Source: CAZABP01 sp964483245
Lineage (GTDB): Bacteria; Planctomycetota; UBA1135; UBA2386
DNA length: 5,179 bases
Direction of reading: 5' to 3'
Assembly (NCBI GenBank): GCA_964483245.1
Contig: CAZABP010000110.1
Coordinates: 1-5,179 of the forward strand
Shown here: piece by piece, positions 1-5,104 of the stretch
How the letters are laid out: every line of letters begins with the position of its first letter
How positions within the stretch are numbered: the stretch's first letter is position 1
Translations under genes and position numbers: made by a program
The notes under the pieces: generated by a model
Databases searched by the model: none
Told to the model about the DNA's origin: nothing
What the model saw: only the letters and a program-made list of their open reading frames with translations

Positions 1-667
1 GGTCGAAGACGCTATCCGTTGCGGTGACGGTGCCAGCCTCCGCGAGCCACTGCGCGGTTGAACCCGAGGTCCGACGCGGAATCGCGATGTTCCCGCGCAG
101 GTTCGGCAGGATCGTCGCGCCTGCTTCGACCACGCGCGAAGCGTTCCGGAGCAGTTCAATGAACGTCTGCGGCATGAGGTCCGTAGCGATGATGTTCGCG
201 CCGGATCCGCCCTTCGCGATGGCGCGGGTCTCCGGCGCAGCGAGGATGTCCGCCGGCACGAAGAGCCCGCGCGCCTCGCGGCCGAGCTGCCGCGCTACGG
301 CGTCGCTCGCCTCCAGCTCGTACTCGGCTCCGCGCCAGTCACGCGACGCCATCGCGCGGATGGCCCGGTGCAGCGAGTACTTCGTGCGGTCATGCGGCGA
401 GAGTCCGAGCAACGTGCCGCCGTCGCCGTCGGGCTCGGGGCGGATGCCGACATTCCGCAGCGTCGCAAGGTGCGCTTCTTCGCCGGCGAGGCGCTCCTCA
501 CGGGCGATCAGGTCGCGAAGGCCTTCGGCTTCAGCCATAAGGGCATCGAAGCGGCCTTTCTCGGCCGTGGTCAGACTGGAGCGGCGCTCGCGCTGCGCTG
601 CGTCGGCGATGGCGCGGGCCTGTTCGGTGAGGTCGAGACGCTTGGAACGGAGTGAACGGAGGTCCAT
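1..667 (-). CDS. HK97-fold phage major capsid protein, N-terminal part (runs off window)
   Basis: This gene encodes the shell subunit of an icosahedral phage-type head. The first 222 codons are present and the frame is still open at position 1. Residues 1 to about 70 are charged and helical (starting MDLRSLRSKRLDL) with E/R/A-rich heptad-like stretches, as in the delta or scaffolding segment that head proteases remove from HK97-type capsids. A linker follows, then the start of the shell fold: GLFVPADI near residue 134, a GGSGANIIATDLMPQTFIELL stretch, AGATILPNLRGNIAIPRR, and TAQWLAEAGTVTATDSVF at the cut edge, matching the N-arm and E-loop pattern of the family. The ATG at 667 is chosen because GGAG lies 8 nt upstream (679-676) and the helical region begins there. 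The gene sits alone behind its own promoter and long leader. Family assignment is by recognising the pattern; the C-terminal half (spine helix, A-domain) cannot be seen. Confidence 0.88.
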   Translation of the reverse strand, partial: MDLRSLRSKRLDLTEQARAIADAAQRERRSSLTTAEKGRFDALMAEAEGLRDLIAREERLAGEEAHLATLRNVGIRPEPDGDGGTLLGLSPHDRTKYSLHRAIRAMASRDWRGAEYELEASDAVARQLGREARGLFVPADILAAPETRAIAKGGSGANIIATDLMPQTFIELLRNASRVVEAGATILPNLRGNIAIPRRTSGSTAQWLAEAGTVTATDSVFD

Positions 668-906
668 GTTGTGTACTCCATGCGCACGGCTAGACGCACC
701 CGCGCAATGGGGCGCGCCAGCCGAGGCGACGTGATGTTTTGGGGTCGGTAAGGCCGAGTGGCGCGCTCGTAGGCGGCCCGAACGGGTCGGGTGCCACGGC
801 TGCGCGCCGGCGAAGCCGATGGGGTCGCGGCGGGTCCGGGTGGGTTGCAGACTCCGGCGCCACGGAAGCGGCGTGGTGGGCTGCGTCCCGACGCGGGGTC
901 GCGACT
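668..906 (-). promoter_or_regulatory. Structured 5' leader of the capsid gene
   Basis: About 240 nt separate the predicted transcription start from the capsid ATG, with no convincing gene inside. Read as RNA, a 7-bp arm GGCGCGC (808-802) pairs perfectly with GCGCGCC (766-760) and encloses a second stem, CCCGA/TCGGG (791-787 with 781-777) with a 5-nt loop. The heptamer CGACCCC occurs three times in the leader. The last 12 nt before the ATG carry the GGAG ribosome binding site. Long untranslated leaders can control capsid output or stabilise the message; which applies here is unknown. GC-rich sequence gives chance stems, so the fold is tentative. Confidence 0.4.
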
Positions 907-912
907 GAGGCC

Positions 913-941
913 ACCCTACGCCGATCCATCGTGGCCGTCAA
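913..941 (-). promoter_or_regulatory. Sigma70/HrdB-type promoter for the capsid operon
   Basis: On the minus strand TTGACG (941-936) is followed, after exactly 17 bp, by TAGGGT (918-913). The -35 box matches TTGACA at five of six positions and the -10 box fits TANNNT, the form used by primary sigma factors in high-GC bacteria. Transcription would start near 906-905 and yield a roughly 240-nt leader before the capsid ATG. The sequence just upstream (about 945-1020) is richer in A+T than its surroundings, as promoters often are. It separates head-gene expression from the replication operon upstream. The -35 overlaps the stop codon of the doubtful 63-codon ORF. Confidence 0.7.
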
Positions 942-1129
942 GCGGCAAACCACAAAATATCTGGTCGACGGCTCGCCAGACCACCACGGGTAGTGTGTTG
1001 AATCGCCCCTGCAACATTTTGCGGCTGATTTCGACTTCGAGAAAACGAAGGCCCCCACCCGGTCTGGCCCCCGTGGGGTTCCAGAGATTTGCAGGCCCCC
1101 GGTCCGGTGTGGCACTTCGCCTCAGTCAT
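938..1129 (-). CDS. Possible small ORF of 63 codons, doubtful
   Basis: The ATG overlaps the stop of the preceding 69-codon ORF as ATGA, and GAGG lies about 8 nt upstream. The product starts MTEAKCHTGPGACKSLEPHG and ends DILWFAA, its TGA falling in the -35 box of the capsid promoter. I do not recognise it. Against it, nearly half of the codons end in A or T, very unlike the primase, and the second half shows no codon bias at all. It also contains a strong inverted repeat. It may be a spacer that happens to be open, and the overlap is its only real support. Confidence 0.2.
   Translation of the reverse strand: MTEAKCHTGPGACKSLEPHGGQTGWGPSFSRSRNQPQNVAGAIQHTTRGGLASRRPDILWFAA
1035..1050. repeat. 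Short inverted repeat upstream of the capsid promoter
   Basis: CTTCG and CGAAG flank a 6-nt A/T-rich centre (5-bp stem). On the minus strand the loop contains TTTT. It lies about 95 bp upstream of the capsid -35 box. It may be a protein-binding dyad or part of a transcript 3' end; it is short enough to be chance. Confidence 0.2.
1063..1085 (-). repeat. GC-rich inverted repeat, possible 3'-end hairpin of the replication operon
   Basis: TCTGG (1085-1081, minus strand) pairs with CCAGA (1067-1063), and inside it CCCC faces GGGG around a 2-nt centre, with small unpaired spots. The resulting hairpin would be stable in RNA and lies between the replication operon and the capsid promoter, where a terminator would be expected. 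No U-run follows directly: the first T-rich stretch is about 20 nt downstream. It is therefore not a canonical intrinsic terminator; it could stabilise a transcript end or bind a protein. Confidence 0.3.
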
Positions 1130-1335
1130 CGCCGGCCCCTCGGTCGCGGCTTCGCCGGCTGGCGCTTCAGCCCCTCGAATCCCGCCAGACCAGAGACTGT
1201 CAGCTCTCGCCCGCTGCGATTCCCGGGTTTCTCGGGTTTTACGGGTTTCTCCCAACCCTTAGGGGTTTTTGACTTACACCAAACCTCCCAGGGCCTAGGC
1301 GCAAACCCGGAAACCCATATAACCCGGCGAGTCAT
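1126..1335 (-). CDS. Small basic protein of 69 aa, function unknown
   Basis: The ATG overlaps the primase stop codon as ATGA, with GGAGG placed 7 nt upstream inside the primase end, so translation could be coupled to the primase. The product begins MTRRVIWVSGF, carries three tryptophans in its first 30 residues, a tandem tripeptide stretch EKP-VKP-EKP (about residues 29-37) and a basic tail PRPRGRR. There are about 18 Lys/Arg against 5 Glu, so nucleic-acid binding is plausible but not shown. I recognise no family. About one third of codons end in A or T, more than in the primase, and the reading frame covers a repeat cluster that may be an origin. Either a small gene overlaps cis-acting sequence or the ORF is incidental. 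Confidence 0.45.
   Translation of the reverse strand: MTRRVIWVSGFAPRPWEVWCKSKTPKGWEKPVKPEKPGNRSGRELTVSGLAGFEGLKRQPAKPRPRGRR
1224..1327. repeat. GGGTTT/AAACCC repeat cluster, candidate replication origin
   Basis: GGGTTT occurs on the plus strand at 1225, 1234, 1243 and 1263; the first three are inside CGGGTTT and spaced exactly 9 bp apart. The inverse AAACCC occurs at 1303 and 1311, with a near copy TAACCCGG at 1320-1327. The two sets face each other across about 35-50 bp containing a less GC-rich stretch (1263-1285). The cluster begins 5 bp after the primase stop. Two sets of short iterons around an A+T-richer segment next to the initiator gene is how SaPI satellite origins are built, so an origin bound by the primase-helicase is plausible. 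Three direct copies also encode the (E/V)KP tripeptides of the 69-codon ORF, a competing explanation for their 9-bp period. Confidence 0.45.
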
Positions 1336-3698
1336 CGCGAAACCTCCACACGCCACGCGGCGACGTTGCGCACGTTGTCGGTCGTCCGCACCAGCCGGAC
1401 GGTGCGCCCGTCGTCGAGCGGGTATCGCGTGTCCACGCGGCGGAGGAACGCGCGCCCCACCTTCCGGGAGGCCGACCCTTTCGCGACGATGGCGTCGGTC
1501 AACTCGGGAGGGAGCGCCTCGCGCAGCCGAGCGGCCGAGCCCATCGGCGCGACGGCATCGAGCAGCTCCGCGACGGTCGCCGGCGAGTCGGCTCGCCACG
1601 CGCGCCACTCGGCGAGGAACGCGGCCCACGCGGGCGTATCCGTGTCGTTCTGCTCGTACACCTTCACGAGATTCCCCAGGAAGCCGGGGACGCCCGCGAC
1701 GCCGAGCGCCCCCCCTACGACGTGGCGCCAACGCTCGAACCCCCCGAGTCTCGGCACGCTATCAGCAGGGCCAGGCCGGCCCGCAGCTACCCACGCGCGG
1801 CCCAGCGTGAGAGCAGCGCCGAGCAGCGCCGGACGGTTCTCGCGGGTCCATCCCACTAGGTCGGGGTGCCGGAAGCCGGTCCGTTGCCAGGGCCTCGCGG
1901 CCTTCGCGTCGAGCCGACACCAGTAGACGCGCCGGGGAATATCGCCGCGCAGCTGGACGTTGTTTCCGGTAATCACCCATGAGGCGCGATTGCGGATGGC
2001 AACGGTTTCGCTCGCCCCTAGAACCCGGTCGCCCCATACTTCGGCCGTGAGTGCAGCGGCGAGAGCCGGCGACCCGAGCGGCCGCTCCACGTTGTCGAGC
2101 ACTACCAGCGCGCGCCCCTCGCGCAGCAGCGACGTTATGCGCTTTCGCATCTCGTCATCCGAGCCGGAGTCGGGCTCGGCTGCCTTTGCGGCCGGCTCGC
2201 CCGTTGTCACGACAGCGAGAACGTCGGCCAGCAATCCCTTCCCCGTTCCAGCCGCCGGCGCATCGGCGACGAACGCGGGCACGCATCCCGGGATACACTC
2301 ACGGAGCGTCAGCGTCAGCAGGCACGCGAGCGCCGCAGCGCGGTCGGCATCCGCCGCGAAGGGAAACTCGCCGAGCAGCTCCTCAAGCAGCAGCGCGCCG
2401 GCCGCTCGCACTTCGTCGGTGCTCGGTTTCTCGGGAACGTTCGGGAGCGCGAAGCCATCCGGCGGCGCATAGTAGAGCCGCGAGCGCGCATCGTATCCCG
2501 GCCGGTCGAGAATCGCGCCATCTTCGAGCATGACGGGCGATTGCGTGACACCGCGGAGAGAGGGCAACACGTCGCCGAGACGTGAGATGCGGGCGAGCAC
2601 CACGCCCGCGAGCTTCTCCGCGGGCGACGCGGGCTTGCTTCCATCTTTCGTGACGCTCCACCACGTCGCGGCGGAGGCGAGGCGGTCGAGGATGGCGTAG
2701 CGCGTCGCGCCGCGGATAACGGGTCGCCCGTCCTCATCGCGAACGACCGAAACCGATTCGCCACCGCGCGCGAATAGCTCGGGCGTGGGCTCGTTCGCCG
2801 CGACCAGCGCGGCCACCGCGTCCGATGCGATTGCGTCCGGCTGGCGGCTTGAGATGATGATACGCGGCCGCGAGTCCGGCTCGCCCGCAGCGTATCGCTC
2901 GGCGGAGCGCGCAATCTGCCGCAACTCCGAATCCGCGAGCGGCGGCCGGCAGCGCTCGGCGTTGACCCGCCGTAGCTCGTCGAGGATGCCATCCGGCGTT
3001 TCGCCGCGGCCGCGCATCGCTGCCGCGATTCGGTGTAGAGTGTCGTTCCGCGACCCCTTCGGAATCTCACCGCTGCCGATGCCGCCGTCGGCGTCGCGCG
3101 CATCCGGCGCGAGCTGCGCGCGCCATGCCTCGGGCAGCTCCGGCAGCTCGGCCAGGTCCGCCGGCAATCCGCGCAGCCAGCCGTATCGCTCGCCGGTCTC
3201 GGGGTGCACAGATGGCGCGCAGGCGAGGAAGCCCTTTCCGCCGACACGCGACACCACCAGCTCGGGCGCTCCGTTGATTCGGACCTTCCCTTGCCGGAGC
3301 GCTCCGGGGCAGCGGAAGAGCGCGTGCCCGCGCTGCTCGGCCTCGCGCGACCATTGCCAAGCGCCGTCGAACGCATCGCAGGCGCGCAGCGTCGCGGCAT
3401 CCTCCACGTCGAGCGCGACGGTTCCTCGCGGGAGCGCGAGGCCTACGTTCCCGCCGCTGGCGACGTGCGCCGCGATGAACGCGAGCCATTCGGCGCGCAG
3501 CCGCTCGCGTTGCGCCGTGTCGCCGGCTCGCCACGTCTCGTAGCGCGCGAGAGCGTCCGTGTTCCATTCTTCGTCGCGCGGCTTCTTGCTGCGCGGAAGC
3601 AGCGCGAAAAGCCCGCAAGCCCACGCGCCCGGGTACAACTCGTCTAGCTCTTCGAGCACTCCGCGGAGTGTGTCACCATCGTGCGTCGCCGCGGTCAC
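1332..3698 (-). CDS. Bifunctional DNA primase-polymerase/helicase (replication initiator)
   Basis: This 788-aa protein would prime and unwind DNA to replicate the element. Residues about 20-200 are a prim-pol domain: DVED at 97-100 supplies the DxE metal-binding motif, SVHP at 163-166 is the SxH motif in the family's typical context (GGKGFLACAPSVHP, then YGW), and the domain closes with LPELPEAW. Residues about 213-270 form a PriCT-type linker (IPKGSRNDTLHRIA...RQIARSAERY). Residues about 440-680 are an SF3/AAA-like helicase: Walker A PAAGTGKG (481-488), Walker B LVVLDN (531-536), TGNN sensor (577-580) and a following RR (589-590). The last 100 residues look like a winged helix. Walker A ends GKG rather than GKT/S. 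The GTG start overlaps the preceding stop as GTGA, with AGGTGG just upstream, so the two genes are probably coupled. Confidence 0.9.
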   Translation of the reverse strand: MTAATHDGDTLRGVLEELDELYPGAWACGLFALLPRSKKPRDEEWNTDALARYETWRAGDTAQRERLRAEWLAFIAAHVASGGNVGLALPRGTVALDVEDAATLRACDAFDGAWQWSREAEQRGHALFRCPGALRQGKVRINGAPELVVSRVGGKGFLACAPSVHPETGERYGWLRGLPADLAELPELPEAWRAQLAPDARDADGGIGSGEIPKGSRNDTLHRIAAAMRGRGETPDGILDELRRVNAERCRPPLADSELRQIARSAERYAAGEPDSRPRIIISSRQPDAIASDAVAALVAANEPTPELFARGGESVSVVRDEDGRPVIRGATRYAILDRLASAATWWSVTKDGSKPASPAEKLAGVVLARISRLGDVLPSLRGVTQSPVMLEDGAILDRPGYDARSRLYYAPPDGFALPNVPEKPSTDEVRAAGALLLEELLGEFPFAADADRAAALACLLTLTLRECIPGCVPAFVADAPAAGTGKGLLADVLAVVTTGEPAAKAAEPDSGSDDEMRKRITSLLREGRALVVLDNVERPLGSPALAAALTAEVWGDRVLGASETVAIRNRASWVITGNNVQLRGDIPRRVYWCRLDAKAARPWQRTGFRHPDLVGWTRENRPALLGAALTLGRAWVAAGRPGPADSVPRLGGFERWRHVVGGALGVAGVPGFLGNLVKVYEQNDTDTPAWAAFLAEWRAWRADSPATVAELLDAVAPMGSAARLREALPPELTDAIVAKGSASRKVGRAFLRRVDTRYPLDDGRTVRLVRTTDNVRNVAAWRVEVSR

Positions 3699-4072
3699 GC
3701 TGCCACCTGCGCGCGCAGCCGGGTCAGCTCGGCTACCACGTCATGCGGCGCGATAGGTTCCGGGTGCCGGTCGGGATGCCAGCGGTAGACCAGCCCGCGC
3801 AGCTCTCGCGCCACGTCCACGCCCGCCGGTGTCGCGCGCTGCTGGCGCCGCGCGGCGGCCAGGTCGCGCTCGAGCGCCTCGATTTGCTCCATCATCGCCG
3901 ACAAGAACGGGTCGTATTCCTCGGCGTGCGCGCAGCGCGGGTAGCTCGTGCAGCCGAGAAACTCGCCCCCGTCGTCTCGCCGGCGCCGCAGCCGGAGCGG
4001 CGAGCCGCATTTCGGGCAGTCGGTAGCGATGCGCCATGCGCGGCCCTCGGGTGTCTGGTAGTCTCTGTCCAT
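3695..4072 (-). CDS. Topoisomerase-type C4 zinc-finger protein with J-domain-like HPD tail
   Basis: This 125-aa protein has two recognisable parts. Residues 19-47 are a C4 zinc ribbon, C19-P-x-C22-G...GEFLGC41...YPRC47, the pattern of the DNA-binding zinc finger of bacterial type I topoisomerases, so single-stranded DNA binding is likely. A charged helix (about 57-80, coiled-coil-like) leads to ELRGLVYRWHPDRHPE at 90-105, then a second helix (109-124). Helix, HPD loop, helix is the core of a J-domain, but helix I is absent or diverged. The ATG at 4072 is chosen because GGAG lies 9 nt upstream and the 52 codons before it overlap the helix-turn-helix gene with a shadow-like composition. The stop overlaps the primase start, pointing to a role with the primase, perhaps loading it or binding the displaced strand. 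Confidence 0.75.
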   Translation of the reverse strand: MDRDYQTPEGRAWRIATDCPKCGSPLRLRRRRDDGGEFLGCTSYPRCAHAEEYDPFLSAMMEQIEALERDLAAARRQQRATPAGVDVARELRGLVYRWHPDRHPEPIAPHDVVAELTRLRAQVAA

Positions 4073-4148
4073 AGTTTGGGTCTCCGCGTCGCGCGTCGCC
4101 TCAGCCCGGGGTCTGGCGCGCTTCGCATTAGAGGGGCGAGCGAGCGGA

Positions 4149-4364
4149 CTAGGCGGCCGAGCGCGTCGCCCCGCCGGCGCCGGAGTCGGACGTCGAAATG
4201 CGCGCGCCCGCGGCCATGAACTCGTCAAGGTCGCGCTGGTCGTAGACCACCGCGCTACCTACGCGGATGAACCGCGGGCCGCGTCCCGAGATGCGCCACT
4301 TCGCGAGCGTTCGGGGCGAGAGTCCGCCCAGATACTCAGCCGCGGCAGGGGTCCGGAATCGCAT
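4149..4364 (-). CDS. AlpA/MerR-type helix-turn-helix DNA-binding protein (excisionase-like)
   Basis: The 71-aa product is almost entirely a HTH_17 domain: FRTPAAAEYLGGLSPRTLAKW forms the first helices and the recognition helix, and GRGPRFIRVGSAVVYDQRDLDEFM gives the wing and the final helix. In phages, integrative elements and phage-inducible islands, proteins of this type act as excisionases or as activators of integrase and early genes (AlpA). Its place ahead of a primase operon fits that. The ATG at 4364 has GGAGG 7 nt upstream, and the domain begins immediately, so earlier starts are not needed. The last 20 residues (STSDSGAGGATRSAA) are a disordered tail. The ribosome binding site lies in a perfect hairpin. 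The next gene begins 76 nt later, across a stretch with no other feature. Confidence 0.85.
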   Translation of the reverse strand: MRFRTPAAAEYLGGLSPRTLAKWRISGRGPRFIRVGSAVVYDQRDLDEFMAAGARISTSDSGAGGATRSAA

Positions 4365-4371
4365 GGTGTCA

Positions 4372-4389
4372 CCTCCCAGTGATGGGAGG
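4372..4389 (-). promoter_or_regulatory. Perfect hairpin covering the AlpA-like gene's ribosome binding site
   Basis: On the minus strand CCTCCCA (4389-4383) and TGGGAGG (4378-4372) form a perfect 7-bp inverted repeat around a TCAC loop, and the 3' arm is the GGGAGG ribosome binding site of the helix-turn-helix gene. In RNA the site would be occluded, so translation from a long transcript would be low unless the hairpin is opened. If transcription instead starts at the promoter proposed at 4391-4419, the start would fall inside the 5' arm and the hairpin would not form, giving promoter-dependent translation. It may also serve as a DNA operator near the transcription start. Confidence 0.55.
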
Positions 4390-4390
4390 G

Positions 4391-4419
4391 AACCTAGGGA
4401 CGCTCCGAGCGTGTGTCGG
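4391..4419 (-). promoter_or_regulatory. Possible promoter with palindromic operator for the AlpA-primase operon
   Basis: CCGACA (4419-4414) and TAGGTT (4396-4391) are spaced 17 bp apart; the -10 fits TANNNT but the -35 matches consensus only at its GACA. The spacer contains a perfect 13-bp palindrome, ACGCTC-C-GAGCGT (4400-4412), exactly where a repressor would block RNA polymerase. The candidate binding protein may be the AlpA-like product itself or a regulator outside the window. Neither the promoter nor the binding has support beyond sequence. Confidence 0.4.
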
Positions 4420-4428
4420 TGCAACGTA

Positions 4429-4446
4429 ACCGCACTTTTTCGCGGT
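4429..4446. repeat. Short inverted repeat behind the 214-aa gene
   Basis: ACCGC and GCGGT flank an 8-nt A/T-rich centre, 13 bp after the stop codon of the upstream gene. It is too short and lacks a following U-run for a confident terminator. It may be part of the regulatory region of the AlpA-like gene. Confidence 0.2.
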
Positions 4447-4459
4447 CTGCGTGCGCGGG

Positions 4460-5104
4460 TTATCGGTCGGCGTTCGGTCGGAACGCGCGCGCCGCGTCGC
4501 GAGCCAAGGCGACACCCTTCGGCGCGCCCGCCGCTTTGCAGATAGCTACAGCGAACCGCTCCCACGGTGAGCGGCGGTCGCCCCCGCCCGTAGTGAGCCC
4601 GCGCCCGGTGCGCGAGGTCCAGAGTCGCGCGGCATCTTGCAGCATGAGTGCCGCCGCTTCGTCGCGCCGGGGGCCACCGCGAGGGCTAGGCATCTCGGCT
4701 TCCGGCTCGAGCAGCCGCGCGCGCGCTTGCTCGGCCGCGCCCGAGAGCGATCCCGCCTCAGAGCCAAGCGCCCGTAGCCGGGCGCGGTACTCGTGCAGCG
4801 AATCGCTCGCGGCGTCGCCGAGCCCCGCCGTCGCGCGACCTAGCGCATCGGCCGCGTCGACGAACGCGCCGAGCGCCTTACGCGCGCGCTTCGCTTCGCT
4901 ACGCCGCTCGGCCGTGTTCTGGCGCGCGTCATTCAGCCCCGCCCCCACGAGGTCGACGTAGCGCGCGACGATTGCGAGCGCGGCATCCGTGGCGGATTCG
5001 AGGTCCGCCGCCTCGATATAGTCTGCCAGCGCCGCTCGGAGCGCCCCCCGATGGCGCGCAACGTGTCGCGGGTCCGCGCCCCATCCGGCGCCCGCGTCAT
5101 CCAC
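4460..5104 (-). CDS. Helical protein of 214 aa, function unknown
   Basis: I do not recognise a named family. The protein is Ala/Arg/Asp/Glu-rich and predicted mostly helical. Residues about 18-135 look like long amphipathic helices with coiled-coil character (ALRAALADYIEAADL; later EYRARLRALGSEAGSL), then a Pro/Gly hinge (137-146), and a C-terminal part with LWTSRTGRGL and SPWERFAVAICKAAG. A tryptophan, a TGR stretch and an aromatic F-x-x-x-I helix recur in uncharacterised phage and island proteins, which is only a resemblance. The GTG start overlaps the preceding stop by 8 bp and has a weak ribosome binding site. The frame stays open to the window edge, so the true start may lie further upstream. 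GC-rich third positions support coding. The TAA at 4460 precedes a 95-bp regulatory gap. Confidence 0.65.
   Translation of the reverse strand: MDDAGAGWGADPRHVARHRGALRAALADYIEAADLESATDAALAIVARYVDLVGAGLNDARQNTAERRSEAKRARKALGAFVDAADALGRATAGLGDAASDSLHEYRARLRALGSEAGSLSGAAEQARARLLEPEAEMPSPRGGPRRDEAAALMLQDAARLWTSRTGRGLTTGGGDRRSPWERFAVAICKAAGAPKGVALARDAARAFRPNADR

Noticed and set aside
24..734. Long plus-strand reading frame opposite the capsid gene
   Set aside because: Its Arg/Ser/Ala-rich composition is the usual mirror of a GC-rich gene. The minus-strand frame has a clear capsid match and ribosome binding site.
690..1115. Minus-strand frame through the capsid leader
   Set aside because: Its usable starts lie before the predicted transcript start or lack a ribosome binding site, the product is Pro/Arg/Ala-rich, and it runs across the promoter.
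1254..1270. AACCC-TTAG-GGGTT followed by TTT on the plus strand, looking like an intrinsic terminator
   Set aside because: No plus-strand gene leads into it, the stem is only 5 bp, and it is part of the GGGTTT repeat cluster.
791..1810. Plus-strand frame of 339 codons
   Set aside because: It crosses the promoter, the repeat cluster and the primase end, has a low-complexity Arg/Pro/Ala product and no ribosome binding site.
2315..3400. Alternative minus-strand frame of 361 codons inside the primase gene
   Set aside because: It is a shifted shadow of the primase, with Arg/Ser-rich sequence and no recognisable domain, whereas the primase frame has continuous motifs.
4073..4228. Earlier start for the zinc-finger gene, adding 52 residues
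   Set aside because: The added part overlaps the helix-turn-helix gene, is Arg/Pro/Ala-rich and shadow-like, and the ATG at 4072 has its own GGAG.
5098..5100. ATG overlapping TGA as ATGA, as an alternative start at 5100
   Set aside because: The frame it opens gives an Arg-rich, shadow-like product, unlike the GTG frame at 5104 that continues as the 214-aa protein.
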